From Paraburkholderia acidisoli (GTDB lineage: Bacteria > Pseudomonadota > Gammaproteobacteria > Burkholderiales > Burkholderiaceae), in assembly GCF_009789675.1 (NCBI RefSeq), contig NZ_CP046913.1, positions 1,240,001 through 1,304,000 on the forward strand: 64,000 nt of DNA, given 5' to 3'. Within the stretch, counting starts at the first letter, position 1, and every line of letters starts with the position of its first letter. The notes beneath the pieces are model-generated. The model was not told the origin of the DNA and made no database searches. It was given only the letters and a program-made list of their open reading frames with translations. A program made the translations under genes and the position numbers. Of the stretch, positions 37,419-45,853 are shown piece after piece.

Positions 37419-37549
37419 CTTTTGGGATGCGTCTTACGCCGATCGGCTGACTGTGTCCTGGCTCGATGTCCCTGCAATATCGCCCGGTGTCTGGTCGCGT
37501 CGCGCAACGGCAATGTTCGCGACGGCGCGTAACGAAGCTTCGCCTTGAT

Positions 37550-37567
37550 GGTTGTCAATTGACAACC
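37550..37567. promoter_or_regulatory. 18-bp perfect palindromic operator
   Basis: GGTTGTCAATTGACAACC is a perfect palindrome 30 bases before the HicA-like gene. It overlaps the -35 hexamer of the promoter at 37559-37587, so a bound protein would block RNA polymerase. The HTH protein encoded by the second gene is the obvious candidate binder. Confidence 0.75.
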
Positions 37568-37587
37568 TCAATTGCGCTACCTACACT
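37559..37587 (+). promoter_or_regulatory. Sigma-70 promoter of the HicA-like/HTH gene pair
   Basis: TTGACA (37559-37564) and TACACT (37582-37587) are 17 bases apart. The expected start at 37593-37594 is only four or five bases before the ATG at 37598, so the message would be almost leaderless. Confidence 0.65.
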
Positions 37588-37597
37588 GGGTCTGTCG

Positions 37598-37897
37598 ATG
37601 AGACGAACGCATCCGAAGAAAGAGGTCGAGGCCGCACTGGTCTGGGCCGAACAAAACGGCTGGCTCGTTCGGCCAGCCAAAGGCAGCGGCCATGCGTGGG
37701 GAAGGCTGTACTGCCCGTACAACGAAGCCGCGTGTCGTTGCGGAGAGTTCTGCATCATGAGTATCTGGAGCACGCCGCGCAATGCCGGTCATCACGCGTG
37801 GGTGCTCAAGCGCGTGGTCGAGAACTGCACCGCGCACCGTATCAACGCAGTGGCCGCTTCCCGGGCCGCTCCTAAGGCCGCTGAAGCGCCGGAGTAA
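37598..37897 (+). CDS. HicA-like small cysteine-rich protein (candidate toxin)
   Basis: A 99-residue protein I cannot assign to a characterised family with certainty. The segment EAALVWAEQNGWLVRPAKGSGHAWGRLYCP resembles the HicA double-stranded-RNA-binding-like fold (helix, then a conserved GxH before a strand), and a cysteine cluster follows (CPYNEAACRCGEFC, then a C near residue 80) with SIWSTPRNAGHHA. The HxC pattern could bind metal. The frame is open upstream, but the ATG at 37598 fits the promoter. It is followed after three bases by an HTH-protein gene, and an 18-bp palindrome covers the promoter, an arrangement typical of toxin-antitoxin or autoregulated modules. Confidence 0.65.
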   Translation: MRRTHPKKEVEAALVWAEQNGWLVRPAKGSGHAWGRLYCPYNEAACRCGEFCIMSIWSTPRNAGHHAWVLKRVVENCTAHRINAVAASRAAPKAAEAPE

Positions 37898-37900
37898 CGC

Positions 37901-38425
37901 ATGGACTATGTATTCACTCTCAAATACCAGCTCGCGCCGGAAGATGCCGACCACGAGGCGCTCGTGGAGCGCCTGGCCGAAGCCGGCTGCGACGACGCCA
38001 CGATCGGCGTGGGCGTGCCGGGGCGCATTGCGTTGACGTTCGCTCGCGAAGGCACGAGCGCCTGGGCCGCGGTGTATTCGGCGCTGCACGACGTGAAGCA
38101 GGCGGTGCCTACGGCGCAACTCGTGGAAGCCGCGCCCGACTTCGTCGGCCTGACCGACGCGGCGGATCTCACGGGTATGTCGCGCCAGAATCTGCGCAAG
38201 CTGATGCTCGGGCACGTGGCGGAGTTTCCTCAGCCGGTTCACGAGGGCAATCCGTCGCTCTGGCATTTGAGCGACATACTCGCATGGCTGAAAGGCCGCG
38301 ACGGCTACAGCATCGACACGGCTTTGCTTGATATAGCGCGTACGGCGAAGCAGGTGAATCTCGCGAGAGGCGCGCGCGACATCGACGCGAAGATCAACGG
38401 CAAGCTCGAAGCGCTGCTCGCCTGA
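37901..38425 (+). CDS. Helix-turn-helix protein, HicB/AlpA-like (candidate antitoxin-regulator)
   Basis: A 174-residue protein. The N-terminal ~95 residues (MDYVFTLKYQL...DATIGVGVPGRIALTFAREG) look like a small alpha/beta domain, and the middle has an AlpA/excisionase-type HTH (FVGLTDAADLTGMSRQNLRKLM, about 87-108) followed by a wing-like HLSDILAWLKGRDG. The gene starts three bases after the HicA-like gene and should be cotranscribed. The protein probably binds the 18-bp palindrome upstream of the pair. It is not a standard HicB by sequence; the pairing and gene order (small protein first, DNA-binding partner second) are HicAB-like. Confidence 0.65.
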   Translation: MDYVFTLKYQLAPEDADHEALVERLAEAGCDDATIGVGVPGRIALTFAREGTSAWAAVYSALHDVKQAVPTAQLVEAAPDFVGLTDAADLTGMSRQNLRKLMLGHVAEFPQPVHEGNPSLWHLSDILAWLKGRDGYSIDTALLDIARTAKQVNLARGARDIDAKINGKLEALLA

Positions 38426-38465
38426 TTCGCCGCAAGCAAAGCCGTGCCGGGAGGCACGTGGCCCA

Positions 38466-38491
38466 TAAAAAAAGCGGAGACGAAGCTCCGC
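38466..38491 (-). terminator. Rho-independent terminator after the IclR gene
   Basis: On the minus strand a 6-bp stem (GCGGAG / CTCCGC) is followed by a run of seven T, 44 bases past the regulator stop. Confidence 0.65.
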
Positions 38492-38534
38492 GCGTTGTGA
38501 CTTTGTGACTGCGTGAATGAGATTGCGCCAGGGG

Positions 38535-39335
38535 CTAAGCCGGTTGCACGATGCCTTCGGCAGGTTCGGCGTGATAGCCGAGCGACTCGGAAATCGTGAG
38601 CGCCGTTTTGCTGAGCTGATTGAGCCATGAATCCTGCAAGCGGTCGGCGGGCGCGGAAAGCGAAAGACCTGCCACGAGCTTGCCGGTATCGTCGTAAATG
38701 CCGGCTGCGATGCAGCGCACGCCCAGTTCGAGTTCCTCGTTGTCGCGCGCGCAATATTGCTGGCGCACGTGCGCGAGTTCGCGTTCGAGGCGCGTGAGAT
38801 CCGTAATGCTGTTGCGCGTATGGCCGGAAAGACCGGTTCGTGTGGCGTAGGCGCGCACGCGATTCGCTTCGTCGGCGGCGAGAAAGAGCTTGCCGACCGA
38901 AGTCAGATGCAGCGGTGCCCGGCCGCCAATGGCGCGTACCACCTGCATGCCCGAGCGCTCCGAATAAGCGCGCTCGATATATACGATCTCGTCGCCCTGG
39001 CGCACCGAAAGATTGACGGTTTGGCCGGTCAGGCGGTGGAGTTCGCGCATGGGCGTGAGCGCGGCATCGCGAACCGAAAGCCGTGCTTTGACGAGATTGC
39101 CGAGTTCGAGCAGGCGCATGCCGAGCCGGTAAGTGCCGGGGTCGGAGCGATCGACCAGGCGGCAACTCACCATGTCGTTGAGGATACGGTGCGCGGTGGA
39201 AGGGTGCAGTTCGGTGCGCTGCGCCAATTCCTTGAGGCTGACGGGGTCGCTGTGATCGGCGAGCGCGTCCAGCAGGCGCATCATGCGCTCGATCACCTGG
39301 ATCGAGGTCTTCGGCTCTGGATGGATGTCGCTCAT
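38535..39335 (-). CDS. IclR-family transcriptional regulator
   Basis: A 266-residue regulator. The N-terminal winged HTH (IERMMRLLDALADHSDPVSLKELAQRTELHPSTAHRILNDMV) is followed by an IclR effector-binding domain (about 95-255) with GRRAPLHLTSVGKLFLA-like and GVRCIAAGIYDDTGKLVAGLSLSAP signatures. It is divergent from lutA-lutB across 199 bases, so it is a reasonable candidate regulator of lactate oxidation genes, though LutR/LldR regulators of that pathway are usually GntR-type. The ATG at 39335 gives the usual short N-terminal arm. The effector is unknown. Confidence 0.88.
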   Translation of the reverse strand: MSDIHPEPKTSIQVIERMMRLLDALADHSDPVSLKELAQRTELHPSTAHRILNDMVSCRLVDRSDPGTYRLGMRLLELGNLVKARLSVRDAALTPMRELHRLTGQTVNLSVRQGDEIVYIERAYSERSGMQVVRAIGGRAPLHLTSVGKLFLAADEANRVRAYATRTGLSGHTRNSITDLTRLERELAHVRQQYCARDNEELELGVRCIAAGIYDDTGKLVAGLSLSAPADRLQDSWLNQLSKTALTISESLGYHAEPAEGIVQPA

Positions 39336-39534
39336 GGGTTCAGATTCGTTGGACGCGTGAGGCGGAAACCCATTGTATATCGTATTGTGAAAAAAGAAAG
39401 CGCTCGGTCGGGTCCCGGCGCTGCACTGCGGCATGACTGAAACGCGCGGTCGAGCCGGTCGAACGGGGCAGACCCGCGTTGGAGGTCACGGCGAAACAGC
39501 GGATAATCGGGCACGGTTTTTACAAGGAGTCCCC

Positions 39535-40257
39535 ATGCGAGTCGGTTTGTTCGTCACGTGCCTGATCGACACGATGCGCCCCGAGATTGGCTTTTCGACG
39601 CTGAAGTTGCTCGAAGAGGCGGGCTATGACGTCGTCGTGCCGCCGGCCCAGACGTGCTGCGGGCAGCCGGCCTACAACTCCGGCGAGCGTCCGCTCGCGC
39701 GCGACCTGGCCGAAAAGACGCTGCGCGAATTCGAGCAATTCGACTACGTCGTGGTGCCGTCGGGGTCGTGCGGCGGCATGATTCGCGTGCACTACGGCGA
39801 CCTGTTTCGCGACGACCCCGAACTCATGGCGCGTTACGGCAAGCTGCGCGAGCGTGTGTACGAGTTGACCGATTTCCTCGTGAACGTCGCGAAGGTCAGC
39901 TTGCCGGCCGGCGACTTCAACGGTCCGGTCACGTATCACGACTCGTGCTCGGGGCTGCGCGAACTCGGCGTGAAGGCGCAGCCGCGCGCGCTGCTTGCGC
40001 AACGCGGCATCGAAGTGCAGGAGATGAAGGACTGCGAGCATTGCTGCGGCTTTGGCGGCACGTTCGCGGTGAAGTACGGCGCGATCTCCACCGCCATCGC
40101 CGACGAGAAATGCGTGAACGTGCAGGCGAGCGGAACCGGCACCGTCGTGCTCGGCGACCTCGGCTGCATGCTGAATATCGAAGGCCGCCTGCGGCGCACC
40201 GGCGACACCGCCACGCGCGTCTTCCACATCGCGCAGGTGCTAGCGGGCGACGTCTGA
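39535..40257 (+). CDS. lutA: L-lactate oxidation iron-sulfur subunit LutA/YkgE (CCG-domain protein)
   Basis: A 240-residue (Fe-S)-binding protein with two CCG domains: CCGQPAYNSG at about 41-50 and CCGFGG at about 177-182, each with preceding single cysteines (FVTC, DSC). These resemble glycolate oxidase GlcF and heterodisulfide reductase HdrB domains. In Bacillus, LutABC oxidise lactate to pyruvate through Fe-S clusters. AAGGAG precedes the ATG at 39535. lutB follows 67 bases later. Confidence 0.9.
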   Translation: MRVGLFVTCLIDTMRPEIGFSTLKLLEEAGYDVVVPPAQTCCGQPAYNSGERPLARDLAEKTLREFEQFDYVVVPSGSCGGMIRVHYGDLFRDDPELMARYGKLRERVYELTDFLVNVAKVSLPAGDFNGPVTYHDSCSGLRELGVKAQPRALLAQRGIEVQEMKDCEHCCGFGGTFAVKYGAISTAIADEKCVNVQASGTGTVVLGDLGCMLNIEGRLRRTGDTATRVFHIAQVLAGDV

Positions 40258-40324
40258 ACCGTCGCTGCGCCAATCGATACCCCTCGCACGAACCTGCCAC
40301 GAACTCGCCCAACTCGCTCAAGCC

Positions 40325-41764
40325 ATGCAAGTCCAATCGATGCAGTTCAAGGCGCGCGCCGGCCAGAAACTCGCCGACGAGCGTTTGCAGCACAACCTCA
40401 AGAAGCTCTCGACCAAGTTCGTTTCGGCGCGGGCCGAGGCCATTCACGCCATCGACTTTCCGGCCACGCGCGCGGCGCTCAAGGCGCGCCGCAATCGCGC
40501 GCTCGACAATCTCGACGTGTGGCTCGAGCAGTTCGAGACCGAGGCCACGCGGCGCGGCGTGACGGTGCTCTATGCCGAAAGCGCGCGCGACGCCGCGAAG
40601 CTCGTCGGTGACATCGCGCGCAAGCACGACGTGCGCAAGGTCATCAAGACCAAGTCGATGGTCTCCGAGGAGATGAAGCTCAATACCGTGCTCGCGGAAA
40701 TGGGCGTGCAGTCGATCGAGACGGATCTGGGCGAATACATCCTCCAGATCAACGACAACGAGCCGCCGAGCCACATCATCGCGCCCGTCGTCCACAAGGA
40801 CAAAGACGAGATCGCCGATCTGTTCGCGAAAACCCACGCCAAGCCGCGCCTGACCGAAATCCCCGACATGACGCGCGAGGCGCGCGAAGTCTTGCGGCCG
40901 CATTTCCTTTCGGCGGACATGGGCGTGACGGGCGGCAACTTCCTCGTCGCGGAAACGGGCTCGGTCGTGCTGGTCACGAACGAGGGCAACGAAGGCATGT
41001 GCACGGTCATGCCGCGCGTGCATGTGGCGGTCACCGGCATCGAAAAAGTGCTGCCCACGCTGGAGGATCTCGCCACGGCCATGCGTCTGTTGCCGCGATC
41101 GGCCACGGGGCAGGCTACGTCCAACTATTTTTCGATGCTGACCGGTCCGCGCGGCGCCGAGGATCAGGACGGCCCCGAGCATATGTACGTCGTGCTCGTG
41201 GATGGCGGACGCACCGGTCTGATCGGCGGCGAATTCCAGGACATGCTGCGCTGCATCCGGTGTGGCGCGTGCATGAATCACTGTCCCGTGTATCAGAAGG
41301 TCGGTGGCCACGCATACGGCTGGGTGTATCCGGGGCCGATGGGCTCGGTGCTCACGCCGAGTTACGTCGGGCTCGAAAAAACGCTCGACCTGCCGCAAGC
41401 GGCCACGCTCTGCGGCGAATGCAACAGCGTCTGCCCGGTCGGCATCCCGCTGTCCGACCTGCTGCGCAAGCTGCGCGAGAAGCAGGTGGAGCGCCATCTG
41501 CGGCCGTGGCGCGAACGTGCGGCGCTGGCGGCGTGGGGCTGGTTCGCGCTGCATCCCACCGCCTACGCCTTGTTGACCAAACTCGGCGTGCGCGTGCTCG
41601 AACGCATGGGGCGGCAGGGGCGCGTCATTCGCAAATTGCCGTTCGCGCGCGGCTGGACCGAAGGTCGCGACATGCCGGCGCCGGTTGGGCGCACGTTCCG
41701 CGAGTTGTATGCAGCGCGGCAAACTCACCTCGACGCCACCGCGCGTAACCGCGGGATGGGCTAG
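40325..41764 (+). CDS. lutB: L-lactate oxidation iron-sulfur protein LutB/YkgF
   Basis: A 479-residue protein. The N-terminal two-thirds is the LUD (DUF162) domain seen in LutB and LutC (for example RKHDVRKVIKTKSMVSEEM, ETDLGEYILQ). Two ferredoxin-type clusters follow: CIRCGACMNHCPVYQ and CGECNSVCPVGIPLSDLL. A C-terminal tail closes the protein. It acts with LutA and usually with LutC as a lactate-oxidising complex feeding electrons to the respiratory chain. No lutC gene follows; the next gene is a small membrane protein. Confidence 0.9.
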   Translation: MQVQSMQFKARAGQKLADERLQHNLKKLSTKFVSARAEAIHAIDFPATRAALKARRNRALDNLDVWLEQFETEATRRGVTVLYAESARDAAKLVGDIARKHDVRKVIKTKSMVSEEMKLNTVLAEMGVQSIETDLGEYILQINDNEPPSHIIAPVVHKDKDEIADLFAKTHAKPRLTEIPDMTREAREVLRPHFLSADMGVTGGNFLVAETGSVVLVTNEGNEGMCTVMPRVHVAVTGIEKVLPTLEDLATAMRLLPRSATGQATSNYFSMLTGPRGAEDQDGPEHMYVVLVDGGRTGLIGGEFQDMLRCIRCGACMNHCPVYQKVGGHAYGWVYPGPMGSVLTPSYVGLEKTLDLPQAATLCGECNSVCPVGIPLSDLLRKLREKQVERHLRPWRERAALAAWGWFALHPTAYALLTKLGVRVLERMGRQGRVIRKLPFARGWTEGRDMPAPVGRTFRELYAARQTHLDATARNRGMG

Positions 41765-41920
41765 CGCCACGCTCGCGTCCAGGAAAATCCGCGCACTGTT
41801 TAATCTGAGACAACAGTGTGTTCGTTCAGGGCGGGTTTTTCCTGATTGCGACTCTCTATATCATTCTGACTGGCGATAGTGTGTCCATACACGTCGCTCT
41901 ACAGTCGAGAGAGTCGCATC

Positions 41921-42154
41921 ATGAAAAAGAAAATAACGGTGTACTGGCCGCTGGCGCTGATCGTGCCGCTCGCGGCAATCGCATGGGTGCATGCGTGGAA
42001 TACGGCCGAGCAGCAAATGCCGCTCGCCGCCGATCAACTCACGGCCGAACTGGCCCGCGCGGTGTCGTACGGCCTTGTCGGCAGCGAAGGTCAAACGCCT
42101 GTCAAAGCGATGAATGGCGTCGTCGCTCGCTTGCCGCAGTCGAACGCCATCTAA
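41921..42154 (+). CDS. Small single-span membrane protein of unknown function
   Basis: A 77-residue protein, MKKK followed by one hydrophobic helix (about 7-23) and a soluble tail rich in Ala/Glu/Gln. It matches no family I recognise. The ATG follows a purine-rich GAGAGAGTC stretch. It could be a signal-anchored periplasmic protein or a small inner-membrane protein. It lies alone between lutB and the phosphatase gene. Confidence 0.5.
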   Translation: MKKKITVYWPLALIVPLAAIAWVHAWNTAEQQMPLAADQLTAELARAVSYGLVGSEGQTPVKAMNGVVARLPQSNAI

Positions 42155-42365
42155 TAAGTAGCGGTGGAGCGGCGGCGCAGTCATGCCGTCAGGAGCGTTT
42201 GCCGATGGCACCGCGGGTCGCGAACCCAGTAACCCAGTAAAACCGCGGCCGGATCGCGACCGTTCGGTAGCCAGCACGGATTGGCAGCCAAGCGCGCTCA
42301 TCGCTCCCTTTGTATAATTTGAGATTGGCCTTCGCGCGCTCCAGTCCGTTTTTCGTTGTGCATCG

Positions 42366-42848
42366 ATGAAAAAGGTTTCCGTCTGCTTCGTTTGTCTCGG
42401 CAACATCTGCCGCTCGCCCACGGCGGAGGCCGTGATGCGTCGTCTCGTCGACGAAGCAGGCTTGAGCACGCAGGTCTCGGTCGATTCGGCGGGCACGGGC
42501 AACTGGCACGTGGGTGAAGCGCCCGACGAACGCGCCCAGCGCGCAGGCGGCCAGCGCGGTTACGACCTCGCATCTCTGCGTGCGCGTCAGATCAACGCCG
42601 ACGACTTTCGCCGCTTCGATCTGATCGTTGCGATGGACGACGCCAATGTCACGGCGTTGCACGCGGTGGCGCCTGCCGCGGAGCGCGACAAGATTCGGCT
42701 GCTGATGGAATTCGCGCCCGAAACGGCCGGCCGAGTGGTCGTCGATCCGTATTTCGGAGGCGCCGAAGGCTTCGAGGCGGTACTCGATCAATGTGAGGCG
42801 GCGTGCGCCGGGTTGCTCGCCGCGTTGCGACCCCAATTATTGGGGTGA
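42366..42848 (+). CDS. Low-molecular-weight protein-tyrosine phosphatase
   Basis: A 160-residue LMW-PTP. The catalytic P-loop is at the N-terminus (Cys10-x5-Arg16, CLGNICRSP), and the general-acid Asp is in VVDPYFGG near residue 128. Length and motif order are standard. These enzymes dephosphorylate tyrosine on proteins, often in exopolysaccharide control, or small aryl phosphates; no capsule genes are nearby. A TATAAT -10 sequence lies at 42313-42318, about 50 bases upstream, without a good -35. It directly precedes the isc operon in the same direction. Confidence 0.9.
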   Translation: MKKVSVCFVCLGNICRSPTAEAVMRRLVDEAGLSTQVSVDSAGTGNWHVGEAPDERAQRAGGQRGYDLASLRARQINADDFRRFDLIVAMDDANVTALHAVAPAAERDKIRLLMEFAPETAGRVVVDPYFGGAEGFEAVLDQCEAACAGLLAALRPQLLG

Positions 42849-42951
42849 TGTCGTTTTCGAAATAAAGGGCGTGAGCGTTCCAGCCGGACAGGAGCGTTTT
42901 GCGTCATTTTTGCTATTCGCAGGCTGCCTAATAACCCGGTTCGCGGCGCGG

Positions 42952-42976
42952 ATACTTGACTAAACTAGTCATGTAT
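42952..42976. promoter_or_regulatory. Type 1 IscR binding site 1
   Basis: This 25-base element begins ATACTTGACTAAACTAGTC and matches the type 1 IscR consensus (GACT...AGTC core) nearly throughout. It overlaps the -35 box of the iscR promoter, so holo-IscR should repress the operon. Confidence 0.8.
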
Positions 42977-42983
42977 TTATACT
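42956..42983 (+). promoter_or_regulatory. Promoter of the isc operon
   Basis: TTGACT (42956-42961) and TATACT (42978-42983), 16 bases apart. The predicted start near 42990 is about 30 bases before iscR. Both boxes lie within the two IscR sites. Confidence 0.7.
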
Positions 42984-43003
42984 TGACGAAAATTGTCGAG
43001 AAT
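42979..43003. promoter_or_regulatory. Type 1 IscR binding site 2
   Basis: A second, weaker copy (ATACTTGACGAAAATTGTC...) starts three bases after the first and covers the -10 box and start region. Two tandem sites in this position are as known in the E. coli iscR promoter. Confidence 0.7.
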
Positions 43004-43020
43004 TGCGGTTCCCCTACATC

Positions 43021-43554
43021 ATGAGACTCACCACGAAAGGCCGTTTCGCCGTTACGGCGATGATCGACCTGGCCCTGCGCCAGGAGCAGGGCCCGGTGAC
43101 GCTTGCGGGTATCAGCCAGCGCCAGCATATTTCGCTGTCGTACCTCGAACAACTGTTCGGCAAGCTGCGCCGTCATGAAATCGTCGAATCGGTCCGCGGG
43201 CCGGGCGGCGGCTATAACCTCGCGCGTCGCGCCGAGGACGTCACGGTGGCGGACATCATCATCGCCGTGGACGAGCCGCTGGACGCCACGCAGTGCGGCG
43301 GCAAGGGCGCCTGCGAAGGCACCAAGCAGCACGACGGTCACTGCATGACGCACGAGCTCTGGTCGACGTTGAACCAGAAGATGGTCGAGTACCTCGACTC
43401 GGTGTCGCTCAAGGATCTGGTGGACAAGCAGCGTGCCCGCGAAGGCGCAGCGCCCACCGTCCTGCGCGATCGCCGCGCCGAGTCGCCCGCGGTCGAGCCG
43501 GTTCGCCCGGTGCCGCTCGGGCCGAACTCGATCTTCAACATGGCGAGTTCGTAA
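43021..43554 (+). CDS. iscR: Fe-S cluster assembly transcriptional regulator IscR
   Basis: A 177-residue Rrf2-family regulator. A winged HTH with MRLTTKGRFAVTAMIDLAL and a recognition region ISLSYLEQLFGKLRRH is followed by the cluster ligands Cys92, Cys98 and Cys108 with a downstream His (HCMTHELW); the third Cys is four residues later than in E. coli. As [2Fe-2S]-IscR it represses its own operon when clusters are plentiful. Two type 1 sites are visible upstream. I chose the ATG at 43021 over an in-frame start at 43003 inside the IscR site. Confidence 0.95.
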   Translation: MRLTTKGRFAVTAMIDLALRQEQGPVTLAGISQRQHISLSYLEQLFGKLRRHEIVESVRGPGGGYNLARRAEDVTVADIIIAVDEPLDATQCGGKGACEGTKQHDGHCMTHELWSTLNQKMVEYLDSVSLKDLVDKQRAREGAAPTVLRDRRAESPAVEPVRPVPLGPNSIFNMASS

Positions 43555-43632
43555 GAACGGGCAGGGGCCGGCGAGCCGCGGCAGACGCACAAGACACAGT
43601 ACAGCGCAGCACACAGATTTTCGGAGCGATAG

Positions 43633-44856
43633 ATGAATAACGACATTCCCCACCTGCCCATTTACATGGATTACAGCGCGACGACGCCCGTCGACCCGCG
43701 CGTGGTGGACAAGATGATTCCGTATCTGCGCGAGCAGTTCGGCAATCCGGCGTCGCGCAGCCACGCCTACGGCTGGGACGCGGAACGTGCCGTCGAGGAA
43801 GCGCGCGAGAACGTCGCGGCGCTCGTCAACGCCGATCCGCGCGAAATCATCTGGACCTCCGGCGCGACCGAATCAGACAACCTCGCGATCAAGGGTGCGG
43901 CGCACTTCTACAAGAGCAAGGGCAAGCACATCATCACGGTGAAGACCGAGCACAAGGCCGTGCTCGATACCTGCCGCGAGCTCGAGCGCGAAGGCTACGA
44001 AGTCACGTATCTGAACGTGAAGGACGACGGTCTGATCGACCTCGAAGCGTTCAAGGCGGCGATCCGCCCGGACACGATCCTCGTTTCCGTCATGCACGTG
44101 AACAACGAGATCGGCGTGATTCAGGACATCGAGACGATCGGTGAAATCTGCCGCGAGAAGGGCATCGTGTTTCACGTCGACGCCGCGCAATCGACGGGCA
44201 AGGCGCCCATCGACCTGCAAAAGCTCAAGGTCGACCTGATGTCGTTCTCGGCGCACAAGACCTATGGTCCGAAGGGCATCGGCGCGCTGTACGTGCGTCG
44301 CAAGCCGCGTGTGCGGATCGAAGCGCAGATGCACGGCGGCGGTCACGAGCGCGGTATGCGTTCGGGCACGCTGGCCACGCACCAGATCGTCGGCATGGGC
44401 GAGGCGTTCCGTATCGCCCGTGAAGAAATGGCCACGGAAAACGAGCGCGTGCGCATGCTGCGCGACCGTCTGCTCAAGGGCCTCTCGGAAATCGAAGAGA
44501 CCTACGTGAACGGCGACATGGAAAAGCGCGTGCCGCACAACCTGAACATCAGCTTCAACTTCGTCGAGGGCGAGTCGCTGATCATGGCGGTGAAGGACGT
44601 GGCGGTGTCGTCGGGTTCGGCGTGTACGTCGGCTTCGCTGGAACCGTCGTACGTGCTGCGCGCGCTCGGCCGCAACGACGAACTGGCGCACAGCTCGATC
44701 CGCTTCACGGTGGGCCGTTTCACGACGGAGCAGGACGTGGATTACGTCATCAACCTGCTGAAGACGAAGATCGCCAAGCTGCGCGAACTGTCGCCGCTGT
44801 GGGAGATGCATCAGGACGGTATCGACCTGTCGACCATCCAGTGGGCGGCGCACTAA
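43633..44856 (+). CDS. iscS: Cysteine desulfurase IscS
   Basis: A 407-residue class V aminotransferase-fold enzyme that removes sulfur from cysteine with PLP and passes it to IscU and tRNA-modifying enzymes. The PLP lysine is Lys209 in [10 protein letters not shown]; the catalytic loop Cys331 is in [14 protein letters not shown]; the N-terminus [13 protein letters not shown] is typical. A GGAG site precedes the ATG. The gene is second in the isc operon, 78 bases after iscR. Confidence 0.97.
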   Translation: MNNDIPHLPIYMDYSATTPVDPRVVDKMIPYLREQFGNPASRSHAYGWDAERAVEEARENVAALVNADPREIIWTSGATESDNLAIKGAAHFYKSKGKHIITVKTEHKAVLDTCRELEREGYEVTYLNVKDDGLIDLEAFKAAIRPDTILVSVMHVNNEIGVIQDIETIGEICREKGIVFHVDAAQSTGKAPIDLQKLKVDLMSFSAHKTYGPKGIGALYVRRKPRVRIEAQMHGGGHERGMRSGTLATHQIVGMGEAFRIAREEMATENERVRMLRDRLLKGLSEIEETYVNGDMEKRVPHNLNISFNFVEGESLIMAVKDVAVSSGSACTSASLEPSYVLRALGRNDELAHSSIRFTVGRFTTEQDVDYVINLLKTKIAKLRELSPLWEMHQDGIDLSTIQWAAH

Positions 44857-44957
44857 GCCCCGCGCAGCGACGGACGTAAGCAGCAAACGCAGCGAACATC
44901 GACCCGGCCGCAGCGCCAATGCAGTGCAGCGCGGCCACGAATTGAAGGAGTGTGATC

Positions 44958-45362
44958 ATGGCATATAGCGACAAGGTTCTGGACCACTACGAAAACCCGC
45001 GTAACGTCGGTTCGTTCTCGAAGGACGACGACACCGTTGGCACCGGCATGGTCGGCGCACCGGCCTGCGGCGACGTGATGAAGCTGCAGATTCGCGTGGG
45101 CGCGGACGGCGTGATTGAAGACGCGAAGTTCAAGACCTACGGTTGCGGTTCGGCCATCGCGTCGAGCTCGCTCGTGACCGAATGGGTCAAGGGCAAGACG
45201 CTCGATCAGGCGCTCGACATCAAGAACACGCAGATCGCCGAAGAACTGGCGCTGCCGCCGGTGAAGATCCACTGCTCGATCCTCGCGGAAGACGCGATCA
45301 AGGCAGCGGTCGCCGACTATCGTCAGCGTCACACGACGGAAGCGAAGGCCGACGCGGTTTAA
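44958..45362 (+). CDS. iscU: Fe-S cluster scaffold protein IscU
   Basis: A 134-residue scaffold on which [2Fe-2S] clusters are built from IscS sulfur. Cys37, Cys63 and Cys106 are the cluster ligands, and the HscA-recognition motif LPPVK is at 99-103. AAGGAG lies seven bases before the ATG at 44958; an in-frame GTG at 44952 is too near the ribosome site. It is followed by iscA after 150 bases. Confidence 0.97.
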   Translation: MAYSDKVLDHYENPRNVGSFSKDDDTVGTGMVGAPACGDVMKLQIRVGADGVIEDAKFKTYGCGSAIASSSLVTEWVKGKTLDQALDIKNTQIAEELALPPVKIHCSILAEDAIKAAVADYRQRHTTEAKADAV

Positions 45363-45512
45363 CTCGAACGCGGTTCGAGACGAACTTGCGTAGGACGGCG
45401 CCGCTTAGAGGCGGTGCCGCGGGATTAACGATTTGGGATGCAGCAGGGTTGCGCCGCGGCGCGAGATACGGGCGAGTGCCCGTCTCGGGCGGCGGAGCGC
45501 GGCGAAGACGCT

Positions 45513-45836
45513 ATGGCAATTACGTTGACTGAAAAAGCGGCACAGCACGTGCAGAAGTACCTGGTCCGTCGCGGCAAGGGCGTGGGTCTGCGCCTTGGCG
45601 TGCGCACGACGGGCTGCTCGGGCCTCGCGTACAAGCTCGAGTACGTCGATGACCTCGCGCCCGAGGACAACGTGTTCGAGAGCCACGGCGTGAAGGTCGT
45701 GGTGGACCCGAAGAGCCTCGCGTATATCGACGGCACGCAGCTCGACTTCGTGCGCGAAGGCCTGAACGAAGGCTTCCGCTTCAACAACCCGAATGTGAAG
45801 GACGAGTGCGGCTGCGGCGAGTCCTTCCGCGTTTGA
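45513..45836 (+). CDS. iscA: A-type Fe-S carrier protein IscA
   Basis: A 107-residue HesB/IscA-type carrier with the three conserved cysteines Cys35 (TTGCSGLAY), Cys99 and Cys101 (ECGCGESF). It passes clusters to apoproteins and helps make [4Fe-4S] clusters. The start [10 protein letters not shown] is the family N-terminus; the frame extends upstream without support. A terminator hairpin follows at 45854-45880. Confidence 0.95.
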   Translation: MAITLTEKAAQHVQKYLVRRGKGVGLRLGVRTTGCSGLAYKLEYVDDLAPEDNVFESHGVKVVVDPKSLAYIDGTQLDFVREGLNEGFRFNNPNVKDECGCGESFRV

Positions 45837-45853
45837 TCCCGCGTTGAGCGGTG

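Noticed and set aside
39336..39534. A clear IclR operator between the regulator and lutA
   Set aside because: A+T-rich sequence with GTATATCGTATTGTG-type half repeats is present, but no convincing palindrome of the IclR kind could be fixed.
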